From positions 1-33,459 of the forward strand of contig CAZNQW010000012.1 of assembly GCA_964575225.1 (NCBI GenBank): DNA of 33,459 nt, in the 5' to 3' direction. Origin of the DNA: CAZNQW01 sp964575225. GTDB lineage: Bacteria > Chloroflexota > Anaerolineae > JAAYZQ01. Positions 7,061 through 15,928 of this stretch are shown piece by piece (the stretch's first letter is position 1; each line of letters starts with the position of its first letter). The translations under genes and the position numbers were made by a program. The notes beneath the pieces are model-generated. The model worked only from the letters and a program-made list of their open reading frames with translations, had not been told where the DNA came from and searched no databases.

Positions 7061-8115
7061 TGGAGACGAGCTCTGCCACGCCCGAACACGGCCTTGGACG
7101 GTGGGTGCGCCGCGAGTGGCGTTTGCTGGTAGGATTGGCCCTCAGCGTCCTGTGCGTCTATCTAGCCATCCGTGGGGTGTCGCTGCCCTCGCTCTTGACG
7201 GCCCTGGCTACGGCCCAGTGGAAGTGGGTGGTCGTGGCGGTGCTCGTGGTCATGGCCGGCACGGTTCTCAAGGCCTGGCGCTGGCAGACCCTCTTTTTCC
7301 CCGATCGGATCCCCTTTGGGCGCGGCTGGTGTGTGTTTCTCATTGGCCAGATGTTGAACATCGTGTTGCCGGCCCGCGCCGGTGAGATTGGCCGCATCTA
7401 CTACATCAGCCAGGGGAGATCGATCACCAAGGCCAAGGCCCTGTCCACGGTGGTGGTGGAGAAAATGGTCGACGTGGCCATGCTCGCCCTGGCCTATGGG
7501 GTGGCAGCTACCTGGTTGGCTACCACGCCCATCGACTCGCAGGAGTGGCTTCGGGGGGCCGGGCGAGGCCTGCTACCCCTGGCGGCCGTGGCCACGGCCG
7601 TGTTACTCCTCTTTGCCTATGCCGGTCGCCGCGCCTGGGCGGGAATGCGACGCCTGCTCAGCCCCCTTCCGCACAAGTGGCAAAGGTCGCTGGATGCCGC
7701 TGCCGGGCAGATGATCGGCGCCTTTGAGGTCCTCCGGCACGGCCCCACCAGCGCCAAGGTGTGGGCGGCTTCGCTGTTGATCTGGGTTCTATCGGCCTGG
7801 ACCAACGTGCTCTTGTTCCGGGCTTTTCAGCTCCCCTTGCCGGTCGGGGTCGCCCTCTTTTTGCTGGTGGTGCTGATGAGCGGCGTCGCCGTCCCGCCCC
7901 TGCCCGGAAACCTGGGCGTGTTCCCCTACCTGAGTCAGGTGGTTCTGACCCTGTTTGGTGTCGAGCGGGGCCTGGCCCTGGCTTACGGCATCACCTTGCA
8001 GGCAGTGGCCTACCTGCCCTTGGTCCTGGTGGGACTCGCGTGCCTGATTGGCGAAAACTGGCGGTTGCCAGGCAACCGCGCTCGACCGGGGGAACAGAAA
8101 GTAGGCCCGACGTGA
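7060..8115 (+). CDS. Lysylphosphatidylglycerol synthase TM-region / AglD-type integral membrane protein (UPF0104)
   Basis: A 351-residue polytopic membrane protein with about eight membrane segments. The signature GQMLNIVLPARAGEIGR (residues 96-112) followed by STVVVEKMVDV (129-139) and a late PPLPGNLGVF motif mark the MprF flippase-domain/AglD/UPF0104 family. Relatives move or modify lipid-linked molecules in the membrane, and several sit in polysaccharide loci. Here a role in lipid-linked glycan handling fits the context but is inferred. The frame stays open upstream to 6775, but that part is a shadow of the small membrane gene; ATG at 7060 overlaps its stop by one base. The 3-prime end overlaps the next gene start by four bases (GTGA). 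Confidence 0.88.
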   Translation: METSSATPEHGLGRWVRREWRLLVGLALSVLCVYLAIRGVSLPSLLTALATAQWKWVVVAVLVVMAGTVLKAWRWQTLFFPDRIPFGRGWCVFLIGQMLNIVLPARAGEIGRIYYISQGRSITKAKALSTVVVEKMVDVAMLALAYGVAATWLATTPIDSQEWLRGAGRGLLPLAAVATAVLLLFAYAGRRAWAGMRRLLSPLPHKWQRSLDAAAGQMIGAFEVLRHGPTSAKVWAASLLIWVLSAWTNVLLFRAFQLPLPVGVALFLLVVLMSGVAVPPLPGNLGVFPYLSQVVLTLFGVERGLALAYGITLQAVAYLPLVLVGLACLIGENWRLPGNRARPGEQKVGPT

Positions 8116-9214
8116 ACATTGCCCTTCTTGGGACTCGAGGGATCCCGGCCAGCTACAGCGGTTTTGAGACCTGCGTCGAACAGCTCGGGCAACGGCTGGT
8201 CCAACGCGGCCATCGGGTCACCGTTTATTGCCGCAAGCACCACATCACCTATCCCGGCGATCAGTACAAAGGGATGCGCCTGGTCAAGTTGCCTACCGTA
8301 GCCAACAAATACCTGGACACCATCGTCCACTCGTTCCTCTCTTCGCTGCATGCCCTGGGACAACGGTACGACATGGCCCTGTACTTTATTGCAGGAAACA
8401 GCCCCGTCACCTGGATTCCGCGCCTGGCGGGCACCAAAACGCTGTTGAACGTGGACGGCCTGGATTGGAAGCGGGAAAAGTGGCCGCCGCTGGCCAAAAA
8501 ATACCTGCAACTGGCCGAATATCTGGCCACCAAACTGCCCAATGCCTACATCACCGATTCGACCGTGATCCAGGCCTACTACCGGGACCGATTCCACAGC
8601 GAGCCGCCCTTTATTCCCTACGGTTCCGAAGTGGAGCGTGTGCCCCCCGGCGAAACCCTGGCCCGCTTTGATCTGGAACCGCAGCGCTATGTGCTCTTTG
8701 TGGGGCGGTTGGTGCCCGAGAACTGCGCCCATCATCTGGTCGATGCTTTTTCCGGTTTGGATACCGACCTGAAATGCGTGATTGTCGGCGATGCGCCCTA
8801 TGCCGAGGGCTATATTGCCGATCTCAAGGCGCGCGCCCGGGCCGATGACCGCATCCTGTTCACCGGGTACCTCTTTGGTCAGGGCTACTACGAGTTGGGA
8901 ACCCATGCCTCCATCTTTGTCGAGACCTCAGGCGTGGGCGGCACCCACCCGGCCCTGGTCGAAGCCATGGCCTTTGGCGCTTGCGTGATCGCCCACAACA
9001 CGCCCGAGAACCTGGAAACCATAGGCGACGCCGGGTTTGCCTACGACGGCGAGGCCGGCGCCGAGAACCTGCGCGCCGTTCTCCAGCGGCTGCTGACCGA
9101 TCCTGCCCTGATGGCCGAATACCGGCAGAGGGCGCGGCAGCGCGCCCAAACGACTTACCAGTGGGACGCCGTCACCGACGCCTACGAGCGGTTGTTCTAC
9201 CAGCTACGGCGCCA
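8112..9214 (+). CDS. DUF1972-type glycosyltransferase (rhamnosyltransferase-like), cut by the assembly gap
   Basis: At least 367 residues are visible before the frame runs into N. The N-terminus, GTG-started MNIALLGTRGIPASYSGFET, is the hallmark of the DUF1972/WchF-like glycosyltransferases, several of which are rhamnosyltransferases. The GT-B donor domain shows YVLFVGRLVPEN, ILFTGYLFGQGYYELGTHA and the family motif GVGGTHPALVEAMAFGACVI. The visible region ends at a helix (TYQWDAVTDAYERLFYQL) that normally lies close to the C-terminus, so little is probably missing. GTG at 8112 overlaps the preceding stop (GTGA), showing tight coupling. It likely adds a sugar to the lipid-linked repeat unit. 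The reading frame that continues past the N run is not trustworthy. Confidence 0.88.
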
Positions 9215-9314
9215 NNNNNNNNNNNNNNNNNNNNNNNNNNNNNNNNNNNNNNNNNNNNNNNNNNNNNNNNNNNNNNNNNNNNNNNNNNNNNNNNNNNNNN
9301 NNNNNNNNNNNNNN
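9215..9314. other. Assembly gap (100 N)
   Basis: A run of exactly 100 N is the usual placeholder for a scaffold gap of unknown length. It falls between the plus-strand glycan operon and the 3-prime end of the minus-strand complex I operon. Any number of genes could be missing here. Bases 9315-9360, between gap and nuoN, show no gene and no clear terminator. Confidence 0.98.
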
Positions 9315-9360
9315 CCCCGCCCGTCGAATCGTACGGTTAGTTTTCGGTCAGCCGGTGGGC

Positions 9361-10833
9361 CTACCCGCCTCCCAGCACTACCACAGCGCGTTGCGCCAGG
9401 TCCATGATGGGGCCGGGCCACAATCCCCACAGAATGGTGGCCAACAACGCGATCCCCACCCCCACCTGCAGCACCGGGCACACGACGGTTTCATCGGCCT
9501 CGCCTGCGGGCCGCTCTTTCATGTACATCATCACCACCACGCGCAGGTAGTAAAAGGCCGAAATGACGCTGTTGATCACGCCCAGAACCGCCAGCCAGAT
9601 CAGCCCGGCTTTGACGGCTGCCGTGAACACGTACAGCTTGCCCAGGAATCCCACCAGCGGCGGGATGCCCGCCAGCGACAGCATAAAGCCCGCCATCACT
9701 ACCGCCAGCCAGGGGCTGCGCGACCCCAGCCCGGCGAAATCGTCGAGGGTGGCCCCCCAGCGTTCCCCGGAGGACAGCCTTTCTACGGCAATCACCACGG
9801 CAAAGGCGCCCACGTTCATAAAGGCGTAGGCAAAGAGGTAGAATAGGATGGGCCCGATGCCCAATTCCTGGCCCGCCGCCACGCCCACCAGAATATAGCC
9901 CGCGTGGGCGATGCTGGAATAGGCCAGCATCCGCTTGAGGTTCATCTGGCGCAGGGCCGCCAGGTTGCCGACCGTCATGGTCAGGGCGGCCAACACAGCC
10001 AGGGCAGGCCCCCATTCCGAGTACAGATCGCCCAGGGTGACCATGATCACCCGGCCCAGGGCGGCGAAACCGGCCACCTTGGCCCCTACGCTCATGAACG
10101 CCGTCACCGAGGTGGGCGCCCCCTCATACACGTCGGGGGTCCACATCTGGAACGGGACCACCGCCACTTTGAAGCCAAACCCCACGATCAATAGCCCCAG
10201 GGCGACCAGCAGCAGGCCGGGAAACTCGCCGCCCAGCGACGCCACATACTTCTGGATGCCGCCCAGGGAGGTGGTGCCTGCCTGCCCGTAGACCAGGGCC
10301 ATTCCATACAGCAGGAATCCGCTGGCAAATGCGCCCAACAGCAGGTATTTGAGGGCCCCTTCGGCCGACTTGCGCTGTTCACGGTTCAGGCCCACCAGCA
10401 CATAGAGGGCAATCGACAGGATCTCCAGCGCCAGAAAGATGGTCATCAGGTTGATGGCCGCCGCCATCAACATCATTCCGCCCGTCGATAGCAGGAGCAG
10501 CGTATAGTACTCTCCTTGAGCCAGACCGGTACGCGCGGCATAGTCGACCGAAAACAGAATGGCCAGGGCAGCGGCCGTCAGGATGGCCAGGTTCAGGAAC
10601 AGGGCATAGCCATCGGCCGCCAGCATGCCGTGGATCTCGGGATCGCTGCCGTCCCAGATGTAAAAGGACACCACGGCAGCCGCCAACACCCCGGCCAAGC
10701 TGACCCATGCCAGGCGTGGTTTCTGCTCCTTGCCCAGACCGAGATCGGTCATCATCACCAACAGCGCCGTGACCAGCACCACGATCTCGGGCGCTATGAC
10801 GAGAAAATTCAGAGGTGGGAACGAGATCTCCAT
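9361..10833 (-). CDS. nuoN: NADH-quinone oxidoreductase subunit N
   Basis: A 490-residue antiporter-like membrane subunit of complex I, with about 14 predicted helices. Key residues of the proton path are visible: E137 in FLALEILSIALY, K162 in LKYLLLGAF, K222 in GFKVAVVPFQMWTPDVYEG, and K252. The frame is open upstream to 11028, but MEISFPPLNF at 10833 is the proper start; the extra 65 residues are a shadow of nuoM. It is the last gene of the nuo operon, ten bases after nuoM, and is followed by the assembly gap. It works in the membrane arm, coupling quinone reduction to proton export. Confidence 0.96.
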   Translation of the reverse strand: MEISFPPLNFLVIAPEIVVLVTALLVMMTDLGLGKEQKPRLAWVSLAGVLAAAVVSFYIWDGSDPEIHGMLAADGYALFLNLAILTAAALAILFSVDYAARTGLAQGEYYTLLLLSTGGMMLMAAAINLMTIFLALEILSIALYVLVGLNREQRKSAEGALKYLLLGAFASGFLLYGMALVYGQAGTTSLGGIQKYVASLGGEFPGLLLVALGLLIVGFGFKVAVVPFQMWTPDVYEGAPTSVTAFMSVGAKVAGFAALGRVIMVTLGDLYSEWGPALAVLAALTMTVGNLAALRQMNLKRMLAYSSIAHAGYILVGVAAGQELGIGPILFYLFAYAFMNVGAFAVVIAVERLSSGERWGATLDDFAGLGSRSPWLAVVMAGFMLSLAGIPPLVGFLGKLYVFTAAVKAGLIWLAVLGVINSVISAFYYLRVVVMMYMKERPAGEADETVVCPVLQVGVGIALLATILWGLWPGPIMDLAQRAVVVLGGG

Positions 10834-10843
10834 CCAGTCTCCT

Positions 10844-12487
10844 CTATCGTGACCCTTCAACCCACGATTGGACCGCAAACGATGACCCGCCGTGGTGGGT
10901 GTATTCGTACGCCCCTGCTGCAACAGCCCCAGACTCCCCTTCGGGCGCCCAGGCAATCCCATCCAGACCCTCCAGGAGAACGACCCGCCGCTCGTCGGCT
11001 TGCGACAGAAGGTTCTCCACCGAGGCATCCGTTGGCCTCAGGAATAGGCCCGGCAAAATGCCTACCACAAACATCAACACCACGAGGGGAAGCAGGACCA
11101 GCGCCTCGCGCCCGGTGAGATCCGGCAGCGTCCGGTTTTCCGCTCGAACCAGGGGCCCGGCAAAAGTCTTGCGGAACATGTCCAGCATGTACCACGCGCC
11201 CAGCACGATGCCCGCCGTGGCAAACACCGCTGCCGCCGAGCTTTCGCGAAAGATCCCCACCAGCATGGTGAACTCGCCCGGAAAGCCGCTCAATCCCGGC
11301 AGGCCGATGGCGGCCAAGATGACCATGAGGAAGAGGGTGCCCAGCAGGGGCAGGCTTTTCCACAAGCCGCCGAAATCGGCCACCTGGCGCGAGTTCCGGC
11401 GCAACTCCAGCAGGTAGACAAAGAAGAACAGCGCCGTCACCGTGAGCCCGTGAGACACGGAATAGATCACGGCGCCCTGCACGCCCTGGGCATTGGCCGA
11501 CATCACACCGGCCACCAGCATGCCCATGTGAGCCATGCTGGAATAGGCCACCAGCCGCTTGAGATCCTTTTGGACCAGCGCGATGAGCGATCCGTACAGA
11601 ACGCCGATGATGGCCAACAGCCAGACCCACGGCCGGAAGAACAGCACCGCATCGGGAAAGAGGGGCAGGCAGAAGCGGATGAGGCCATAGACGGCCATTT
11701 TGGACAGCACGCCTGCGAGCATCACGGTCACCGGCGTGGATGATTCGACGTAGGCGTCGGGCAACCAAGTGTGCAGCGGCCAGATGGGGGCCTTGACGGC
11801 AAAGGCCAGGCCAAAGGCGACGAACAGCCAGATCTGGGGCCACCAGGCCAGGGGCAGGCTGTACAACTGGGTCAGGTCAAAGGTCAAGACCCCCGTGGCC
11901 TGCTGGTTGAGCACGGCCAGGGCAATGATCGCCACCAGCATCAGGGTGCTGCCGGCCATGGTGTAGAGAAAGAACTTGAGGGCGGCATAGATCCGGCGCT
12001 CCCCTCCCCACCGACCGATGAGGAAGTACATGGGCACCAGCATCGCCTCCCAAAAGATGTAGAACAGGATCAGATCCATGGCCGCGAAAACGCCCAATAC
12101 GCCGGTTTCCAGCATCAGCATCAGGAACAGGTAGGAACGGGCATTGACCTGCGGGTTCGCGTCCAAGTACTTGTACGAGATCAACACAGCCACCGGGCTG
12201 AGGAACGCGGTCAACAGCAGGAACCAGAAGCTGATCCCATCGACGCCCACGAAATAGCTGACCCCCAGGGGCTCGATCCAGGCAAACCGATCGACAAACT
12301 GCATGTCGGCGGTCCCGTAATTGTAGAACCCCCACAGCACACAGGCCAGAGCCAGGTCCGCCAGGGTTACCACCAGCGCCCAGGCCTTGAGCGCCGGCCG
12401 GTTGTTTCCCAAAAAGAGTGTAACCAGCGCCCCCAGCAACGGCACGAAAAGTACGATGGATAGCAGCGGGAAGCCGAGTTGGTTCAT
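10844..12487 (-). CDS. nuoM: NADH-quinone oxidoreductase subunit M
   Basis: A 547-residue antiporter-like subunit of the complex I membrane arm. E147 (FYIFWEAMLVPMYFLIG), K232 (FAVKAPIWPLHTWLPDAYVE), H239 and K263 (AGVLSKMAVYG) match the conserved proton-channel residues of the family. It is about 40 residues longer than the E. coli protein. The extra length is mostly a hydrophilic tail from about residue 497 to 547, beyond the last helix (LPLVVLMFVVGILPGLFL). It lies between nuoL (97-base spacer, no gene seen there) and nuoN. The ATG start at 12487 gives the normal NuoM N-terminus. Confidence 0.96.
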   Translation of the reverse strand: MNQLGFPLLSIVLFVPLLGALVTLFLGNNRPALKAWALVVTLADLALACVLWGFYNYGTADMQFVDRFAWIEPLGVSYFVGVDGISFWFLLLTAFLSPVAVLISYKYLDANPQVNARSYLFLMLMLETGVLGVFAAMDLILFYIFWEAMLVPMYFLIGRWGGERRIYAALKFFLYTMAGSTLMLVAIIALAVLNQQATGVLTFDLTQLYSLPLAWWPQIWLFVAFGLAFAVKAPIWPLHTWLPDAYVESSTPVTVMLAGVLSKMAVYGLIRFCLPLFPDAVLFFRPWVWLLAIIGVLYGSLIALVQKDLKRLVAYSSMAHMGMLVAGVMSANAQGVQGAVIYSVSHGLTVTALFFFVYLLELRRNSRQVADFGGLWKSLPLLGTLFLMVILAAIGLPGLSGFPGEFTMLVGIFRESSAAAVFATAGIVLGAWYMLDMFRKTFAGPLVRAENRTLPDLTGREALVLLPLVVLMFVVGILPGLFLRPTDASVENLLSQADERRVVLLEGLDGIAWAPEGESGAVAAGAYEYTHHGGSSFAVQSWVEGSR

Positions 12488-12584
12488 CCCGTCAACTCCT
12501 CTTCTGACACATAGTGAAAAACTCCCAAGGCTGAGAAGCCAACCCCGCAGCCCTCCCGACGACAGACTTATACCCGATCATCGC

Positions 12585-14522
12585 CTATGATCCCAGAACG
12601 CCACGGAGGATGAAGTAGGCCACCACCGCGACCACACCGACGAACATGGCCAGGGCATAGTTGCGCACCAGCCCGGTCTGCGCCCGGCGCAGACCCTCAC
12701 CGGCCAGGCCGATGACTTTGGCCAATCCATTGACCCCGCCGTCGATACCCCGCCGGTCGACCACGTCGCTGAACAGGTCACCCAGGCCGCGCAGCGGCTT
12801 GATCACCGCCTCCGTGTACCCCTCGTCCACATAGTACTTGTTGTAGACCAGGTTGTAGAGCCACTGGGCGCTCTTGGTCATTCGGTCGGCCAGGCCCCAA
12901 CGGCGGATGTAGAGCCAGTAGGCCACAAAGATACCCGCGGCGGCGGCCAACACCGACACGACCATCAATAGGATCTCGGTCGATGCCCCACTGGCTGCCG
13001 CGTGGCCCATCTGCGAATCGGCAAAGACCGGCTCCAGAAAGCCGTCGATGGCATTGCCCATGCCCAAGAAGGCGGGCAATCCCACGTATCCGCCGATGGC
13101 CGCCAGCACCGCCAGAATCACCAGGGGCACCACTATGGCCCACGGCGCTTCGTGGACATGCTTTTCGACCTTTTTGTCCATCCGCGAGGGGCCATAAAAG
13201 GTCACAAACAGCAGGCGGAAGGCGTAAAAGGCCGTCAGGCCCGCGGTGACGATGCCCAAAAGCCAGGGCAGGGTATTTCCGTGAGCGTAGACGGCGTACA
13301 GAATCTCGTCCTTGCTGAAAAAGCCGGAAAGGAGCGGGACGCCCGAAAGGGCCAGCACGCCCACCAGCATCGTCGCAAAGGTCCAGGGCATCCGCTTGCG
13401 CAGATCGCCCATGCGGAAAATGTCGAGTTCGCCCGCCAGGGCGTGCATCACAGCGCCGGCGCACAAGAACAGGAGGGCCTTGAAAAAGGCATGGGTGGTC
13501 AGGTGGAACATGCCGGCGGCATAGGCGCCCGCGCCCACCCCCAGGAACATGTAGCCCAACTGGCTGATGGTCGAATAGGCCAGGATTCGCTTCATGTCCT
13601 TTTGCACCAGGGCCATCGTCGCCGCGAAAAAGGCTGTCAAAATCCCGATCCACATCACCCAATTCAGGGCCGAGGGCGACGCCTCAAAGAGGGTGTGGCA
13701 TCGCACCACCATATAGATGCCGGCTGTGACCATCGTGGCAGCGTGGATCAGGGCGCTGACGGGCGTCGGGCCTTCCATCGCATCGGGCAACCAGACATAG
13801 AGGGGGATTTGGGCCGACTTGCCCGTGGCGCCCAGGAACAGCAAGAGGGAAATGGCCGTCGCCGTGCCGGGCAGCAACGTCTTGGCTGCGGGGAACACAT
13901 CCTCAAAGGCGACGCTGCCAAAGGTGGCAAAGATCAGCATGATGCCCAGAGCGAACCCGAAATCGCCCACCCGGTTGACCAGGAATGCCTTTTTGCCCGC
14001 GTTCGCCGCCGACTCTTTTTCGAACCAGTAGCCGATGAGCAGGTAGGAGCAGAGGCCCACCCCCTCCCAGCCGACGTACATGGTCACAAAGCTATCGCCC
14101 AGCACCAGGATCAACATCATAAAGACAAAGAGGTTCATCCACGTGAAATAGCGGTTGTGGTACTCTTCGCCTTCCATGTAGGCGGTCGAATAGATGTGGA
14201 TGAGCGTGCTGACGCCCGTCACTACCAGTGTCATGAGGATCGACAACTGATCCAAGAGAATGCGGACCGACACCTCGAAATCGCCGACCACGATCCAACT
14301 GAAAATCGGGATAATGCGCTCCCGGCCATTGCCCCCGGTCTCGGATTCGATGGGCAATTGCAGCATCTGGAAAAAGACGGCGACAGCGGTCACAAACGAG
14401 GCCGCCACAGCCGCACTGGCGATGATGCCCACCACGCGCCGGCTCAGCCAGCGCCCCAAGATGGCGTTTACCAGAACGCCGACCAGCGGGAATAACGGGA
14501 TCAACCAAACGTAATTCAGCAT
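12585..14522 (-). CDS. nuoL: NADH-quinone oxidoreductase subunit L
   Basis: A 645-residue distal antiporter-like subunit of complex I. E153 (YVGWEGVGLCSYLLIGYWFE), K235 (ATGKSAQIPLYVWLPDAMEG) and H260 (SALIHAATMVTAG) are the expected channel residues. The C-terminal part includes a long stretch consistent with the lateral helix that runs along the membrane arm, and a final hydrophobic anchor (AMFVGVVAVVAYFILRGVLG). Length and layout are normal for NuoL. The Na+/H+ antiporter Mrp subunits are related, but the position in a full nuo operon settles the call. It follows nuoK after 28 bases. Confidence 0.96.
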   Translation of the reverse strand: MLNYVWLIPLFPLVGVLVNAILGRWLSRRVVGIIASAAVAASFVTAVAVFFQMLQLPIESETGGNGRERIIPIFSWIVVGDFEVSVRILLDQLSILMTLVVTGVSTLIHIYSTAYMEGEEYHNRYFTWMNLFVFMMLILVLGDSFVTMYVGWEGVGLCSYLLIGYWFEKESAANAGKKAFLVNRVGDFGFALGIMLIFATFGSVAFEDVFPAAKTLLPGTATAISLLLFLGATGKSAQIPLYVWLPDAMEGPTPVSALIHAATMVTAGIYMVVRCHTLFEASPSALNWVMWIGILTAFFAATMALVQKDMKRILAYSTISQLGYMFLGVGAGAYAAGMFHLTTHAFFKALLFLCAGAVMHALAGELDIFRMGDLRKRMPWTFATMLVGVLALSGVPLLSGFFSKDEILYAVYAHGNTLPWLLGIVTAGLTAFYAFRLLFVTFYGPSRMDKKVEKHVHEAPWAIVVPLVILAVLAAIGGYVGLPAFLGMGNAIDGFLEPVFADSQMGHAAASGASTEILLMVVSVLAAAAGIFVAYWLYIRRWGLADRMTKSAQWLYNLVYNKYYVDEGYTEAVIKPLRGLGDLFSDVVDRRGIDGGVNGLAKVIGLAGEGLRRAQTGLVRNYALAMFVGVVAVVAYFILRGVLGS

Positions 14523-14550
14523 CTCAAAGGTTCTCCCCCACAGGTTGCCC

Positions 14551-14853
14551 CTAACCCTTCAACAGGCGGATGTCATCGGCATCCGCCGAGTCTTTGTGCC
14601 GAAAGAGCGAGACGACGATGGCCAACCCGACCGCAACCTCTGCCGCAGCCACCGCCATGACCAGAAGGACAAAAATCTGCCCCTCGATGTTGGCCCAGGC
14701 GCGTCCGTAGGTAATGAGCGTCAGGTTGACGGCGTTGAGCATCATTTCCGCCGACATGAACATGACCAGCACGTTCCGTCGCATCAACATACCGGCTGCG
14801 CCCAGAACAAACAGAATCGCGCTCAGGATTAGGTAATAGGAAGCTGGGACCAT
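14551..14853 (-). CDS. nuoK: NADH-quinone oxidoreductase subunit K
   Basis: A 100-residue, three-helix membrane subunit. The two buried glutamates essential in NuoK are at E36 (FMSAEMMLNAVNL) and E72 (AAAEVAVGLAIVV), the same positions as in E. coli. The ATG at 14853 follows nuoJ by eight bases and has an AAAGG-type ribosome site. It forms part of the proton path between the quinone site and the antiporter subunits. Confidence 0.96.
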   Translation of the reverse strand: MVPASYYLILSAILFVLGAAGMLMRRNVLVMFMSAEMMLNAVNLTLITYGRAWANIEGQIFVLLVMAVAAAEVAVGLAIVVSLFRHKDSADADDIRLLKG

Positions 14854-14861
14854 GTGCGCCT

Positions 14862-15359
14862 TTACCTCTCCAATCTCTTTTTTGCCAGAACCAAGGCTCC
14901 GATGACGGCCACCAAGAGCACCAGGGAGACGAGTTCAAAGGGAATCATATAGTCGGTCAACAGGGCGGTGCCGATCTCCCGGACGTTGTCCGACCGAACC
15001 AGCTCGGGCATTGCGCCGGTTCCGGTCTCGACCACAGCCCACACCACGCCGGCCAACAACAGGGCGCCCAGCAGCACCGCCGCGATCCACTGATAGCGCC
15101 TCGAGTCGGGGACTTCGACAATCCGATCGATGCCCAAGAGCATGACCACAAAGAGGAACAGAACGACCACCGCACCGGCATAGACGATCACCTGGATCAG
15201 CGCCACAAACTGGGCGTTCAACAGAATATACAGCCCGGCCAGGCAACAGAAATTCAGCAGGAGAAAGAGAGCGCTTTTGGTGACATTGCGCTGCGCAACG
15301 ACCCCTACGCCGGTTCCGACGGCCATTACCGCCAGGATAAAGAAAAGCACCATTTCCAT
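14862..15359 (-). CDS. nuoJ: NADH-quinone oxidoreductase subunit J
   Basis: A 165-residue membrane subunit with about five helices. The conserved third-helix motif reads VIVYAGAVVVLFLFVVMLL, with the family tyrosine at Y60. The start ATG at 15359 is followed by another ATG two codons later; an AGGAGGAG run upstream could serve either. It is 16 bases downstream of nuoI. It contributes to the E-channel and the conformational coupling in the membrane arm. Confidence 0.95.
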   Translation of the reverse strand: MEMVLFFILAVMAVGTGVGVVAQRNVTKSALFLLLNFCCLAGLYILLNAQFVALIQVIVYAGAVVVLFLFVVMLLGIDRIVEVPDSRRYQWIAAVLLGALLLAGVVWAVVETGTGAMPELVRSDNVREIGTALLTDYMIPFELVSLVLLVAVIGALVLAKKRLER

Positions 15360-15375
15360 AACAGACCATCTCCTC

Positions 15376-15861
15376 CTACTGCTGGTCGTCCAGAATGATA
15401 GCTTGGGGCTCAGCCGGTACCAACAGCCGGTCCTGGGTGTAGATCAGGCTCTCCCGGCTATAGTCTGCCAAGGCAAATTCGCGGTGGAGCACGATGGCCC
15501 CGGTGGGGCAGGCTTCCTCGCAGTAGCCGCAAAACATACAGCGCAGCAGGTTGATCTCGTAAATCGCGGCATACCGCTCGCCGGGTGACCGCTGCACACC
15601 GTCCTTATTTTCGCCGGCCTGCACATAGATGCAATGAGTGGGGCAGTAGGCGGCGCACAGAGCGCACCCGATGCACCGTTCCAGTCCCTTGTTGGGTCCG
15701 TCCTCGTAGCGCAAGAGTTCGTGGCGCCCCCGGAAGCGCGGATAGAGTTCGACCTTTTCATCGGGGTATTGGACGGTGACCGGCTTGGTGAAATAATAGC
15801 GCAAGGTCACGCCCATTGCCCGCAGTATGTGCCAGAATCCGACGATCGATTCCTTTATCAT
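15376..15861 (-). CDS. nuoI: NADH-quinone oxidoreductase subunit I (2x[4Fe-4S])
   Basis: A 161-residue ferredoxin-like subunit that carries clusters N6a and N6b between the peripheral electron chain and NuoB. Two ferredoxin motifs are visible: C63-x2-C66-x2-C69-x3-C73 (RCIGCALCAAYCP) and C108-x2-C111-x2-C114-x3-C118 (RCMFCGYCEEACP). All eight ligands are present. The N-terminal 25 residues are amphipathic and would lie on the membrane. It has an AAGGA ribosome site and follows nuoH after 67 bases. Confidence 0.96.
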   Translation of the reverse strand: MIKESIVGFWHILRAMGVTLRYYFTKPVTVQYPDEKVELYPRFRGRHELLRYEDGPNKGLERCIGCALCAAYCPTHCIYVQAGENKDGVQRSPGERYAAIYEINLLRCMFCGYCEEACPTGAIVLHREFALADYSRESLIYTQDRLLVPAEPQAIILDDQQ

Positions 15862-15928
15862 TCCCTCATTCCTTCCGCTAGGCTGGCAGCGGTTTGGGTT
15901 CGGCAGGTGGCTGCCGAGAGATTGTCAG

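Noticed and set aside
7761..9407. A continuous frame running through the N run
   Set aside because: The part before 8112 is an out-of-frame shadow and the part after 9214 depends on undefined bases, so only 8112-9214 is annotated.
13002..14495. A 497-codon plus-strand open frame opposite nuoL
   Set aside because: Its translation is rich in His, Gln, Gly and Arg with no motif; it is the mirror of conserved NuoL coding sequence.
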